From contig CAYNEY010000029.1 in assembly GCA_964396375.1 (NCBI GenBank), positions 9,574-73,573 on the forward strand: a stretch of DNA of 64,000 nt, written 5' to 3'. The translations under genes were made by a program, and so were the position numbers. Within the stretch, counting starts at the first letter, position 1; every line of letters starts with the position of its first letter. The stretch is from FEN-1139 sp964396375. Its GTDB lineage: Bacteria > Myxococcota_A > Polyangia > Polyangiales > Polyangiaceae. Below the pieces are notes generated by a model that was given only the letters and a program-made list of their open reading frames with translations, was not told where the DNA came from and ran no database searches. Shown in pieces: positions 25,501-33,878 of the stretch.

Positions 25501-26200
25501 CGAACGAGAAGAGTTCGGTCAGCTCGTCGCCGGAGAGGACCAGTCGCATCGGTTCAGGCTCTGCCGGCGACCAGACATCGATGAGCCCACCGCGCAGCGC
25601 GAAGGTGCCCCGATCTTCCACCAACGGTACGCGGAGGTAGCCGGACGCGACCAGGCGGGTTGCGAGAGCGTCGCGATCGATTTCGGCGCCGGGACAGAGC
25701 GCGAAGGTGTGTTGGGCGACCAGAGCAGGAGTACAGACGCGGGTGAGGAGCGCGTGTGCTGGGATGATGGCGAGCCCTGGGCGGCGCGGCTGGACCAGAC
25801 GCGCCAGTCCTGCGAGCAGGGTGAGCTGGGCGCGTCGCTCGGGGTGGACGGGGCGCCAGGGCGGATCTTCTGGCACGAGCAGCTGGAACGCGAAAGGCTC
25901 GTCCTCGGCCAGGCTTCCGCGGTTCGGGCTGGTGGCAGCGAAGAACTCCGCATCGTCTTCGGCCGCAGCCGCCGTCGTTGGGTCGGCGCACACCAGCGCG
26001 AGCGTTCGTTGTTCGGCGAGCGCCAGCTCGACCGCGAAGCGTACGCCGGCTGAACCGGCGAGTTCGCTGAGTTCGAGCCCCTCGCCGGCGCGGGGCCCAC
26101 TCCGAAGGAGTTGGTCGAACGGGAGAAGCAGCTGAGGAGCGACGCGGGCAGCGAGCTCGAGGAAGGGAAGAAGCTCAGATTCGGACGGGGACTCGCACAT
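22550..26200 (-). CDS. mfd: Transcription-repair coupling factor
   Basis: Protein of 1216 residues with the Mfd layout: a UvrB-like N-terminal part, an RNA-polymerase-interaction module near DAVVHVVHGIGRYLGLE, and a RecG-like translocase with Walker A GDVGFGKTEVA (about 700) and Walker B VIDEEQRFGV (about 800). The C-terminal TRCF domain has ELGFDVPAFLPDDYIPE. Mfd pushes RNA polymerase stalled at DNA damage off the template and recruits UvrA. A run of 20 or so Ala/Pro/Thr-rich residues near 410-450 looks like a lineage-specific linker. It begins three bases after the upstream minus-strand gene ends, so the two are probably one operon. Confidence 0.96.
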   Translation of the reverse strand: MCESPSESELLPFLELAARVAPQLLLPFDQLLRSGPRAGEGLELSELAGSAGVRFAVELALAEQRTLALVCADPTTAAAAEDDAEFFAATSPNRGSLAEDEPFAFQLLVPEDPPWRPVHPERRAQLTLLAGLARLVQPRRPGLAIIPAHALLTRVCTPALVAQHTFALCPGAEIDRDALATRLVASGYLRVPLVEDRGTFALRGGLIDVWSPAEPEPMRLVLSGDELTELFSFDPDTQRSVAPRTRVTITLSHLAFLDEATRRAAETRLRECVDAIDFPSLRARPLIDDVVAGRSFPGAAAYLPAFGELCSLLDYFPEDTPILFEDTVKIERAQKAAEEELCQSEAAAPPLPRFRRSSLVVEREELAAMLARRPLIGMVRTTQHGAPESTSTALLAHPMRRASLGAVELPSPARAELATTGAHARRTHPAQPTEHGGTPSSSLTAELTRIKACQSSGLATTVICRTTVQRERLASLLRDRGFALSLAEQPQLSPSSPPRLVLTCGSLARGVVLPEQGFALFTDQELLGPRRPQSERRRPPSRAAFTDIAELRPGDAVVHVVHGIGRYLGLERKAAGSNILECLAIDYLGGRLYLPVTRLNQISKHAGSDAPVKLDRLGGVSFAKTRERVKVRLRELAESLLQLYAERLHLTRPGLPPADHDFTAFEASFPFEETPDQAAAILDVMRDLESTEVMDRLVCGDVGFGKTEVAMRAAFRMAIAHRQVAILVPTTVLCQQHLATFRARLEPFGIEVRALSRFTSQTEQREVLRGLIRGTVDVVVGTHRLLSKDVAFHQLGLLVIDEEQRFGVSHKERIKQLRATVDVLTLSATPIPRTLQLATSGLRDLSMIATPPADRKAIRTLLGHLEPRLITEAISRELARGGQVYYVSPRIEGLAERAAQIQASLPEARVTLGHGKLPAAQLERAWLDFSSGRKNVLVSTAIIENGLDVPRANTMVIEHADRFGLSQLYQLRGRIGRSKDRAYCYLLVPSLADLSAESTTRLETLERFTELGSGFRVAALDLELRGAGDVLGAEQSGFIAEVGFELFAEMLREAADELRGLSHPRPVEPELGFDVPAFLPDDYIPEIPLRLTWYKSLAQAPTPEAGDELAIALEERFGPPPPEAHNLLRIMRNKPRLIALSVLVCDAARARVSLHIGEQTPLDGSALAARAASSDGRLRLTPDGRVERRAGPSEVFRDGISHLEQLLTELEQPSVT

Positions 26201-26203
26201 GGG

Positions 26204-27157
26204 CTACGGATCGAGGGATGCGTACGGCTCTTTGACTGCCGTCTCGCCACTCGCGGCGTAAAGCCAGGCATTTTTTGCCCACAGGTGATAGGTCCCCTGG
26301 CTGTTTTGGCTGACGAAGCGAGCGAGGGTGGAGCGGGCGGGCTCGAGCTGATGGGCCTTGAGTTCCAGGATCCCTTTTGCCAGGTCGAGCGGGTAACTCC
26401 GATCGAGGCTGGCGATCCGCTCTACCGTGTGCAGACTGGCTCCAGGGTTCACACGGTGTGAGCGCGAGTGGGTGAGCGCATAACGGAGGGCGGTGAGTTC
26501 AATCGCGGGGGGGAGGGCGAAGGGCAAAGTTTGGCGTAAGCCCGTCAGATCGGTGAAGCGCACGAGGAAGAGGGCTGTCCGTTCCTGTTCGTTGGCCGTG
26601 AACCGATGACCGAGAAGCCAGCCTTCCGCCTTGGCATGGCGGAGGAAGTCCCCGCCGAGCTCGATCAGCTCGGCGTCAACCTTCTGGGTCTTCTCGAACC
26701 TGCCGAGTGCGGCCACGAACAGCTCGGCTTGGATGGCACGCAAAACGAGAAGAGGGTGATCTCCCTCGCTCTTTCGCACCCGGGTGACGTGGGCGCGGAG
26801 GCGTCCCCGGCTGCTCTCGGTGCTGGCCTTGGAATCCTCGTAGGTTCTCCGACCGAATTGCCGCAGCTCCTCACCCAGGGTCCGGACCGTGTGGGAAAGG
26901 GGAGATTTCTTCACCGTTTGGGCCCGTGCGGCGTTCTCGGTGAGAGCCCCCGAGAGCTGTGCCACATCGATGACCGGGCGGGGGATCCGTGACATCAAGA
27001 CTGGCTGAGGGAGCGCGAGAGCGGCTGCTACCGTGGCCACGCCGACCGAGGGGAGAAGGAGCGTCCCGCCGACGAAGAGCCGGCGCGGCGACCACCAGGG
27101 GAGTCTTGGGCCCGCCAGACTGGCTGGCTCGGCGGGAGGCAAAGCTTCTCCGCTCAT
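26204..27157 (-). CDS. Membrane-anchored protein of unknown function upstream of mfd
   Basis: Protein of 317 residues with one N-terminal membrane helix (RRLFVGGTLLLPSVGVATVAAALAL). The rest looks all-helical, with Leu/Ala patterns like tetratricopeptide or Sel1-type repeats (LRAIQAELFVAALGRFEKTQ, LDLAKGILELKAHQLEPA), and should face the periplasm. It ends three bases before mfd on the same strand. I chose the ATG at 27155-27157; the frame is open to 27496 but that part is the shadow of a PilZ gene. Its start codon overlaps the start codon of the divergent PilZ gene. No named family is recognised. Confidence 0.68.
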   Translation of the reverse strand: MSGEALPPAEPASLAGPRLPWWSPRRLFVGGTLLLPSVGVATVAAALALPQPVLMSRIPRPVIDVAQLSGALTENAARAQTVKKSPLSHTVRTLGEELRQFGRRTYEDSKASTESSRGRLRAHVTRVRKSEGDHPLLVLRAIQAELFVAALGRFEKTQKVDAELIELGGDFLRHAKAEGWLLGHRFTANEQERTALFLVRFTDLTGLRQTLPFALPPAIELTALRYALTHSRSHRVNPGASLHTVERIASLDRSYPLDLAKGILELKAHQLEPARSTLARFVSQNSQGTYHLWAKNAWLYAASGETAVKEPYASLDP

Positions 27158-27533
27158 GACCGCTGAGGATATTCCTTGGCGCGACGGATTGACAGACAAA
27201 GCCGCCGCCGCCTCTGCTAGCCTGGGCTCTGCCTTGCACGAGAAGCGCGCCCACGCCAGAAACGAATTGACCCTCCCGGTGGTTTGCACCACCGAGGGTG
27301 GCGCGACCATCCATGGCCGCACGCGAGATCTCAGCATCGGTGGTGCGTTTGTGTGCACGACTGAGGTACCGGCCTTTGGCTCCCGGGTGACCATGCGGTT
27401 CAGCTCACCGACTTCGGGGGAGGTCGCGCTCCAGGGGATCGTGCGCTGGACCAAGGACGAGGGCTTCGGCTTGCAGTTCCAGCTGCTCTCCGCCAAGGAG
27501 ACCTACGCGATCGCAAAGCTGCTCTCTCCCTGA
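27156..27533 (+). CDS. PilZ-domain protein
   Basis: Protein of 125 residues with a PilZ domain. The binding marks for cyclic di-GMP are seen as the arginine segment EKRAHARNEL (residues about 29-38) and DLSIGGAFV (about 59-67), matching RxxxR and (D/N)xSxxG. The C-terminal strand GIVRWTKDEGFGLQF is also typical. It probably changes a partner's activity when cyclic di-GMP binds, for instance in motility or surface secretion. The ATG overlaps by two bases the start codon of the gene on the other strand; an internal start further down is possible but would cut into sequence before the domain. Confidence 0.88.
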   Translation: MTAEDIPWRDGLTDKAAAASASLGSALHEKRAHARNELTLPVVCTTEGGATIHGRTRDLSIGGAFVCTTEVPAFGSRVTMRFSSPTSGEVALQGIVRWTKDEGFGLQFQLLSAKETYAIAKLLSP

Positions 27534-27692
27534 CTTAACCGGGCGGTGAATCTGCCGTAGGGTCGAGAGGGTTTCTCGTGTCTGGCTGGTGGAGGGTTCC
27601 GCGTGGTGCGGGCTCACGTCGGGCCGGACGTGGAACATGCCCCCCGGGAGGGAGGCCGTGTGAGGAGCCAAGACGGAGAATTGGAGATAGCT

Positions 27693-28067
27693 ATGTCGAA
27701 AACCAGGCTGTTTGGGTGGTCTTTGTCGTTCGTTTTCTTGCTTGGCTGCAGCAAAAACACCGAGGTGGCGGAGTTCGTCAAGGAAAACGACGCGTTGGTC
27801 AAGGAGCTGGGTGAGGCTGCGTCGGCCGATCAAGCCAAGCAGGTCTTCGATAACAAGAAGGCTGCTCTGGCCGCCAAGCTCGAGCCCATCAAAGACGCTC
27901 GCGGGTTCCAGATCAACCAGGCAAGCCAGGAGGCGCTCGGCAAGAGCCTGATGGACGGCGCTACCACGGTCTGCGGTCTGCAGCTCAAGGCCATTGGAAA
28001 CCAGGCGGACGGCGAGAAGTACAAGGCCCTCTGCGATGACTACGGTAAGGTACTGAAGATGGAGTAA
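27693..28067 (+). CDS. Small lipoprotein, function unknown
   Basis: Protein of 124 residues with a lipobox (FVFLLGC, lipid Cys19) and a helical mature part (VAEFVKENDALVKELGE, AKQVFDNKKAALAAKLE). Heptad-like spacing suggests a short coiled coil. Two more Cys residues near residues 95 and 116 could pair. The ATG at 27693 follows TTGGAGA. No family is recognised; similar short helical lipoproteins are common in myxobacteria. Confidence 0.75.
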   Translation: MSKTRLFGWSLSFVFLLGCSKNTEVAEFVKENDALVKELGEAASADQAKQVFDNKKAALAAKLEPIKDARGFQINQASQEALGKSLMDGATTVCGLQLKAIGNQADGEKYKALCDDYGKVLKME

Positions 28068-28160
28068 GAGCTTGGGGGCGCTACGGCGGCGAGGCGGCGG
28101 GGGCTATTGTTCGCGCCGTCCCGCGCCGTAGTGAAAAAGCGAGGCTCGACGAACGCTCCT

Positions 28161-28889
28161 ATGACACAACTTGCTTTGAAGCTTTGGGTGCTTGCGATCG
28201 GAGGGGTGATGGCGCTTGGCTGTTTCGGGGAGCCGAACACCGAGGAGGTGTCGGCCGATCCGACGGCGAGGGGTGGTGCTGGGGCCTCTGGAGCCGGAGG
28301 AAGCTCCGAGGCAGAACCCGGTCTGGTCGAGGGGACCCTCGGCCCCTGTCCGTTCGCGGCTTGTGGGGGAGAGTTGATCGGCGATTTTGCCCTCGCTTCG
28401 CTGTGTGTGGAGGGTCTCGAGGAGGCGCTCGACCAGAACGTGCCTTCGGCTTGTCGTGAGGTGATGAGCGAGCTCCGAGTCCAAGGTCGAGGTGAGCTCA
28501 GTTTGCGAGATGACGGCACCGCGCAAGTCGAGCTCCTGCGCCGGGTCACGACCGAACTCTCGGTCGATCCGACCTGCTGGCGCGCGATGAGCGGGATCTC
28601 GAGTGAGCTCACCGTGGCGATCTGCGCACTGGTTGCCTCCGAGCTGCCTCGCCTTGGTTTCACCGAGGCCTCGTGTGTCCTTCAGGCTCCGGTGTGCCAC
28701 TGTGATGCTGCGCTGGTCGAGCTGACTTCTGGAGAGGGCACCTACAGCGCGGGTCCCACCGATCTCGAGCTCAATGACGGTGCTGGAACCGTCCAGACCT
28801 TTCAGACCTGCCGGCAAGCGGCTCAGCTCCGGTTGAACACGACCAGTGGTGAGGGCATCACCACCCGCTCCATCTGGCAGCCGCGCTGA
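28161..28889 (+). CDS. Cys-containing lipoprotein, function unknown
   Basis: Protein of 242 residues with lipobox GGVMALGC (lipid Cys21), then an Ala/Gly/Ser-rich linker (about 30-55) and a globular part with eight or more spaced Cys residues (CPFAACGG, CVEG, CREV, CWRA, CALV, CVLQAPVCHC, CRQA). These probably form disulfides outside the cytoplasm. The linker and Cys pattern resemble many myxobacterial surface lipoproteins. It follows the previous lipoprotein by 93 bases on the same strand. Function cannot be inferred. Confidence 0.75.
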   Translation: MTQLALKLWVLAIGGVMALGCFGEPNTEEVSADPTARGGAGASGAGGSSEAEPGLVEGTLGPCPFAACGGELIGDFALASLCVEGLEEALDQNVPSACREVMSELRVQGRGELSLRDDGTAQVELLRRVTTELSVDPTCWRAMSGISSELTVAICALVASELPRLGFTEASCVLQAPVCHCDAALVELTSGEGTYSAGPTDLELNDGAGTVQTFQTCRQAAQLRLNTTSGEGITTRSIWQPR

Positions 28890-28898
28890 GCCTCTGGT

Positions 28899-29315
28899 TC
28901 AGGGTAGCGGCGGTTCTGGGAGTCCCGGATAGAGCTTACGAAGGGACTCTTCGATACGCCCGCGCGCGGCTTCTGGCACGGGCTTCTGCGTCGCGCGGGC
29001 CACCGCGAAGCGCACCAGCGCATCCTCCAACTCCGTGAGCGCGACCGTGCGTGTGTAGCCGAGGCTGGGCACCACGTAGCAGAGGAGCACCCGCCCGCTC
29101 CGCTGCACCTGCTCACCTTTCACCTCGGCACCCCGGTGCTCAACGCCGATCAGCTGACGGATCACACCGCGTACCACGCTGGCGCGGCGGCGGACTCGAC
29201 GGCAAAGGTCCTTTTGGAACAGCTCGAAGAAGCGATTCCTTGCGTAGAGTTCGGGCGCCAAAACCAGGGCCGCGAGCAAGGCGTCGGGATCGGGCTCGGG
29301 CGCAGGCTCGATCAC
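28899..29315 (-). CDS. Conserved-looking hypothetical protein translationally coupled to prfA
   Basis: Protein of 138 residues, GTG start at 29313-29315 overlapping the prfA stop (GTGA). No membrane helix is seen. The body is basic and helical (FQKDLCRRVRRRASVVRGVIRQL), followed by strands (GRVLLCYVVPSLGYTRTVALT) and a final helix. The tight overlap indicates co-translation with release factor 1. It is not the methyltransferase PrmC, which usually follows prfA. No function is claimed. Confidence 0.7.
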   Translation of the reverse strand: MIEPAPEPDPDALLAALVLAPELYARNRFFELFQKDLCRRVRRRASVVRGVIRQLIGVEHRGAEVKGEQVQRSGRVLLCYVVPSLGYTRTVALTELEDALVRFAVARATQKPVPEAARGRIEESLRKLYPGLPEPPLP

Positions 29316-30406
29316 ACCGCCCCAACCTTCCCCTCCTGGTTGGCCTCTTCGAGCCGCTTCGCCTGATAGTAGGTGAAGAGTGGCTCGAGCACATGGCCGA
29401 GTTCACCTTCCATGACCCGGTCTAGCTCGTAGAGGGTGAGGCCGATGCGGTGGTCGGTGAGGCGATTCTGGGGAAAGTTGTAGGTGCGCACCTTCTCCGA
29501 GCGCTCTCCGGCTCCGACCATGGACCGGCGCTCGTCGCGTTCGCTGTCCGCCTGCCTCTGTTGAGCGAGCTCGAGCAGCCGTGAACGCAGGATCTTGAGG
29601 GCGCGGGCTTTGTTCTTGAGCTGGCTGCGCTCATCTTGGCACTTGACGATCATGCCGGTGGGCAGGTGGGTAACCTGCACGGCGCTGTTGGTGGTGTTGA
29701 CGCCCTGACCACCTGGACCTCCCGCTGCCGCGATGTCGAAGCGGAGGTCCTTATCGTCGATGAACACGTCGACCTCGTCCGCCTCCGGCAGCACCGCGAC
29801 CGTGGCGGTCGAGGTGTGGATGCGTCCCTGGGCTTCCGTGACGGGCACGCGCTGCACCCGGTGCACCCCAGCCTCATACTTTAGCACCGAGAAGACTCGG
29901 TCCCCGGTGACCAGGGCGATCACCTCCTTGAGGCCGCCGGCGGCGGCCGGGCTCTCGCTCAGCACCTCCACCCGCCAACCCCTTCGCTCGGCGAAGCGCA
30001 TGTACATGCGGAACAGATCCGCGGCAAACAGCGCGGCCTCCTCACCGCCGGTTCCGCCACGGATCTCGAGCACGGTATTTTTGCCGTCGTTCGGATCCTG
30101 GGGGAGCAAGAGGAGCGCTAGCTCCTTCTCGAGCTCTTCGCTTTCGGCCTGGAGCGCCGGCAGCTCCTCGGTTGCCAAGGCGCCGAGCTCCGGATCGGCG
30201 AGCAGCACCTCGGCGTCCTTGCGCTGCTGAGCTATCGCTTCCCAGCGGCGGAACGCCACCACCACCGGCTCCAGTTGACTGCGCTCTCGACCCAAATCAC
30301 GCAGGCGCTTCGGATCGGTGACCACGTTCGGATCACAAAGCAAAGCTTCGACCTCGGCCAAGCGCCGGTCGATACTACGCAGTCTGTCGACGGGAATCAC
30401 GGCCAC
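29312..30406 (-). CDS. prfA: Peptide chain release factor 1
   Basis: Protein of 364 residues. It reads UAA and UAG at the ribosome and releases the finished chain. The GGPGGQGVN loop carries the GGQ motif that works in the peptidyl-transferase centre, and RVPVTEAQGRIHTS contains the P-x-T tripeptide that marks RF1 rather than RF2. I chose the GTG at 30404-30406 because GGAAGG lies nine bases upstream; GTG at 30400 is an alternative and a longer frame from 30436 is less likely. It follows rpmE on the same strand, an arrangement common in bacteria, and overlaps the next gene by four bases. Confidence 0.97.
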   Translation of the reverse strand: MAVIPVDRLRSIDRRLAEVEALLCDPNVVTDPKRLRDLGRERSQLEPVVVAFRRWEAIAQQRKDAEVLLADPELGALATEELPALQAESEELEKELALLLLPQDPNDGKNTVLEIRGGTGGEEAALFAADLFRMYMRFAERRGWRVEVLSESPAAAGGLKEVIALVTGDRVFSVLKYEAGVHRVQRVPVTEAQGRIHTSTATVAVLPEADEVDVFIDDKDLRFDIAAAGGPGGQGVNTTNSAVQVTHLPTGMIVKCQDERSQLKNKARALKILRSRLLELAQQRQADSERDERRSMVGAGERSEKVRTYNFPQNRLTDHRIGLTLYELDRVMEGELGHVLEPLFTYYQAKRLEEANQEGKVGAV

Positions 30407-30502
30407 GGCACGCTGCCTTCCACCCCGCTCGACCAAACCACCACTCGCCGTCCCGCGCGGGAAGCGTGACCAGCGGCGACCGCCGAGGTGCTACCGGCCC
30501 GA

Positions 30503-30709
30503 CTACTTCGCGACCTGTCCGTACTTGCGCCGGAAGCGATCGATGCGACCCGCGGTGTCCACGAGCCGGTGCTTCCCAGTATAGAAGGGATGACACTGAT
30601 TGCAGATGTCGACGGACAGCTCGGTGCGGGTCGAGCGGATCTGGAACGTGCTCCCGCAAGCGCAGCTTACGGTGATGACGTCGTACTTGGGGTGGATGCC
30701 GTCTTTCAT
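30503..30709 (-). CDS. rpmE: 50S ribosomal protein L31
   Basis: Protein of 68 residues, the usual length of L31. It is the zinc-binding (C+) form: CAC near residue 16 and ICNQCHPFYTGK near 36 give the Cys set that holds zinc, and MKDGIHPKY is the standard N-terminus. The ATG at 30707-30709 fits the family. It lies 97 bases upstream of prfA on the same strand. Confidence 0.97.
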   Translation of the reverse strand: MKDGIHPKYDVITVSCACGSTFQIRSTRTELSVDICNQCHPFYTGKHRLVDTAGRIDRFRRKYGQVAK

Positions 30710-30950
30710 GGTCCAGCTCTCGCGGTGGGGTCCGTTTCGGGAGCGCGACCCTAGCGTGCCCACCGCGGCCGAGCAAGTCTCGGAGGGTGACAGCCCGTTA
30801 TCTTCCCCAGAGAAACCTGAACGAATGTTCCAAAACTGGGGAAGGGTGGGGCCGGATGCCTAGGGGCGCCGCTCACCAGAACCTCCTTGGTCAAAAACGG
30901 TTGGACGGCCTGGCTTGACTCACACCAAGAACGCTAGAACGCTCTCCCGG

Positions 30951-31925
30951 ATGGAAGAGCCCCTCTCGCGTCGCGAGCTTCTTCTTCGCCTCGGGGCGGC
31001 GGGTTGCGTGGTCGCGGGCAGTGGGCTGCTCGGCGCGGCCCTGGTGTGGCGAGGGCAGCGTGTGCGGGAGGTGGGAGAAACCAAGATGCCCGGCGAGGAC
31101 TTTCGAGTACCCGAAGCCAAACCGGATCTGCCAAAGCTGGTGATCGCGAAGAGCACCACCGTTCCGCGCGAGTTGGTCCGGCGTGCGCTCGAGGGGCTGG
31201 GCGGGATGCGGCGTTTCGTGTCGCGGGGCGATATCGTCGCCATCAAACCCAACATCGGTTGGGATCGTTTGCCGGTCCACGCCGCCAACACCAACCCAGA
31301 GGTGGTAGCTGAGTTGGTGAAACTGTGCTTGGAGGCCGGTGCCAAGCGGGTGGTGGTCACCGATTATTCCTGCAACGAGCCGAACCGCGCCTTTCAGCGC
31401 TCGGGGATCTGGCGGGCTGCCCATGCGGTGGGAGGGACTGTAATCATCCCGAGTGAGACCCATTTTCGCACCATGAGCCTGAAGGGAGAGATGCTCGATC
31501 TCTGGCCTATCTACACGCCGCTGATCGAGGCCGACAAGGTGATCAACGTGCCTGTGGCCAAGCACCACAACCTCGCGCAGTTCACGGGTGCGATGAAGAA
31601 CTGGTATGGGATCTTGGGTGGCCGGCGCAACCGGTTGCATCAGGACATCGATCTGTCGATCGCTGATCTCGCCGCCTTCATGCGCCCGACCTTGACGGTG
31701 ATGGATGCGACGCGGGTGCTGGTGCGAAACGGACCTACCGGTGGCAACATCGAGGACGCCGAGGACCGTCACCAGGTGATCGCCGGTCTCGACGAGGTGG
31801 CGATCGACGCTTATGCCTGCACCCTGATCGGCGTCGATCCGAGCCGAGTCCGCTACCTTCTGCTCGGCGAGGCCCGCGGGCTCGGCCACCGCGACCCCTC
31901 GGTTCTTTCACCCCGCGAGGTATGA
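30951..31925 (+). CDS. Tat-exported DUF362 protein
   Basis: Protein of 324 residues. The N-terminus SRRELLLRLGAAGCVVAGSG is a twin-arginine signal, so the folded protein, probably with a cofactor, should reach the periplasm or stay anchored by an uncleaved helix. The remainder matches DUF362: VAIKPNIGWDR, VVVTDYSCNEP, VAKHHNLAQFTGAMKNWYG and IDAYACTLIGVDPSRVRYL. DUF362 proteins often go with ferredoxin domains, and the next gene, which overlaps its stop by four bases (ATGA), encodes a membrane polyferredoxin. I therefore infer a redox complex. I chose the ATG at 30951; an upstream TTG at 30915 would add 12 residues. Confidence 0.85.
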   Translation: MEEPLSRRELLLRLGAAGCVVAGSGLLGAALVWRGQRVREVGETKMPGEDFRVPEAKPDLPKLVIAKSTTVPRELVRRALEGLGGMRRFVSRGDIVAIKPNIGWDRLPVHAANTNPEVVAELVKLCLEAGAKRVVVTDYSCNEPNRAFQRSGIWRAAHAVGGTVIIPSETHFRTMSLKGEMLDLWPIYTPLIEADKVINVPVAKHHNLAQFTGAMKNWYGILGGRRNRLHQDIDLSIADLAAFMRPTLTVMDATRVLVRNGPTGGNIEDAEDRHQVIAGLDEVAIDAYACTLIGVDPSRVRYLLLGEARGLGHRDPSVLSPREV

Positions 31926-33670
31926 TTCACGTGTCCTCCCCTCCGCTCGAAAGTGCCAGCCCCGCACCGACCGAAACGCCCAGGCGGCGCGTGATCCGCG
32001 TGCTGGTGGTGGTGCGACGGTGTGTGCAGGCCCTGACGCTCCTGTGTTTTTTGTGGTTGCTCACCGCCACCACCTTCCGTGGGCATTTTTCCAACGATGC
32101 CGGACACCCGATTCGGATCGCTCATCCGGTCGAGTTCTTCCTCTTCCTCGATCCCTACGCCGCACTGCTTACGGGCTTGAGCGCCCATGCCCTGCCGGTG
32201 GGGTTGCTCTGGTCGCTTCTGACCATCGCCGTGACAGTGGTTTTTGGACGGGTGTTCTGTGGCTGGGTGTGTCCGCTCGGCACGCTAAATCACCTGATCG
32301 GTCATTTTGCGTACCTCGGCCGGCATGACAAGAGCCGTCGCATCGCCGTGAACCGCAGCGGCCGCGCCCAGACCATCAAGTACTATGTGCTGCTTGCCGG
32401 TCTCGGCTCAGCCCTGTTTGGCAGCGTGCTCTTCGGCATGCTCGATCCCATCTGCATCGCCGTACGGTCGATCGGGCTCGGTGTCTTCCCTCTCTTACAC
32501 TACGCGACTCAGCGTGGCACGGAGGCTCTCTCTGGGCTCGGTGGGCGGGAGTTGGGGCGTGCCTTGGATGGTGCTGACCTGTGGTTGGCCGGCGAGGTGT
32601 TCACCCCCAACCTCGCGTACACCCACCACGGCTGGGTGTTGGTGTCGCTCTTCTTTGGCATCCTGCTCACCAACCTGCTCGTGCCCCGCTTCTTCTGCAG
32701 GTTCTTGTGCCCGCTCGGCGCGCTGCTTGGCACAATCTCCCGCTATGCCCTCTTTGGCATGGAGAAGGCCCACGAGAAGTGCACGGACTGCGATCGCTGC
32801 GTGCTGCACTGTCAAGGCGCCGACAGCCCCGAGGGGGGCAAGAAGCACCGACAGGCCGAGTGCCACGTGTGCCTGAACTGCGAGGCGAGCTGTCCGGAGG
32901 GGGTGATCCGCTGGAAGTTCTTACCGAACCGACGCTCCGTTGAGCCTCGAGCGGGCCTCGAGCGAAGGCGTGCCGTCCTGTGTTCGCTCGCTGGTGCGGC
33001 GGCAGTGCCGGCGCTCCGCATCGGCAACTGGCCGGATCGCGCCTACAACGAGCGGATGATCCGACCACCCGGGTCGCTGCCGGAGCGAGAGTTCCTCGAG
33101 CGGTGCATCCGCTGTGGGGAGTGCATGAAGGTTTGCCCCAACAACGCCTTGCACCCGGCGCTGTTCGAGGCGGGTTGGGAAGGGCTCTGGACACCCATCT
33201 TGATCCCCCGGATCGGCTACTGCGAGCACTCTTGTGTGCTCTGCAGTCAGGTGTGCCCAACCGGCGCGATCCGCCCCATCACCGAGCGGGAGAAGCTCGG
33301 CATCGGCCAGCCGCCGATCCGGCTCGGGACGGCGATGTACGACTTCGGCCGGTGTCTGCCTTGGGCCATGGCCACGCCGTGCATCGTCTGCGAAGAGTTC
33401 TGCCCGACCTCGCCGAAGGCGATCTGGGTGGAGGAGGTCACGGTGCCCCGCCGTGCCTCCACACCGAGCGCCGACGGGGGCGAGCCGGAGATGCAACAGA
33501 TCACGGTGAAGCGTCCGCACATCGACCCCACCTTGTGCATCGGCTGCGGTTCCTGCGAGAAGGCCTGCCCGGTGGTGGACAAGCCGGCGGTGTATGTGAC
33601 CTGTGCCGGCGAGAGCCGCTCGTCGACCAACGTGATCCTGCTCGGTGCGGGCAAAAAGGTGAAGAGCTGA
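31922..33670 (+). CDS. Membrane polyferredoxin (NapH/YccM-like front, multi-[4Fe-4S] back)
   Basis: Protein of 582 residues. Five or so membrane helices fill the first 270 residues, with the paired CGWVCPLGTL and CRFLCPLGALLG motifs of the NapH/RsxA-like quinol-oxidising family. A ferredoxin-like block (CTDCDRCVLHC, CHVCLNCEASCPEG) follows. A hydrophobic segment after Arg residues (ERRRAVLCSLAGAAAVP) then resembles a second, Tat-like signal, and behind it are more clusters (CIRCGECMKVCP, CVLCSQVCPTG, CIVCEEFCPTSP, CIGCGSCEKACPVVD). The C-terminal half resembles NapG, so this looks like a NapH-NapG fusion. It likely moves electrons from quinol to the DUF362 partner; the final acceptor is unknown. 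Confidence 0.87.
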   Translation: MIHVSSPPLESASPAPTETPRRRVIRVLVVVRRCVQALTLLCFLWLLTATTFRGHFSNDAGHPIRIAHPVEFFLFLDPYAALLTGLSAHALPVGLLWSLLTIAVTVVFGRVFCGWVCPLGTLNHLIGHFAYLGRHDKSRRIAVNRSGRAQTIKYYVLLAGLGSALFGSVLFGMLDPICIAVRSIGLGVFPLLHYATQRGTEALSGLGGRELGRALDGADLWLAGEVFTPNLAYTHHGWVLVSLFFGILLTNLLVPRFFCRFLCPLGALLGTISRYALFGMEKAHEKCTDCDRCVLHCQGADSPEGGKKHRQAECHVCLNCEASCPEGVIRWKFLPNRRSVEPRAGLERRRAVLCSLAGAAAVPALRIGNWPDRAYNERMIRPPGSLPEREFLERCIRCGECMKVCPNNALHPALFEAGWEGLWTPILIPRIGYCEHSCVLCSQVCPTGAIRPITEREKLGIGQPPIRLGTAMYDFGRCLPWAMATPCIVCEEFCPTSPKAIWVEEVTVPRRASTPSADGGEPEMQQITVKRPHIDPTLCIGCGSCEKACPVVDKPAVYVTCAGESRSSTNVILLGAGKKVKS

Positions 33671-33878
33671 GCCCCGTCAGGGCAAGTGGGCGCTGACTTC
33701 CTTGAGGGCACCGCTGATCCGAAGTTCAGTAGCCGCCCGGGGAGGGCAAGGGCCTTGGGTGCCGGTGTGAGCGGCCCTCCGACTCAGGAAGTTGGCTTGG
33801 CCCCCCAAACAGGGCCAGACTCCGCGGGTCGGGCCCGTGGCTGCTCGGGGCGGCGGGCATCATTCGGCGAGGTGTACG

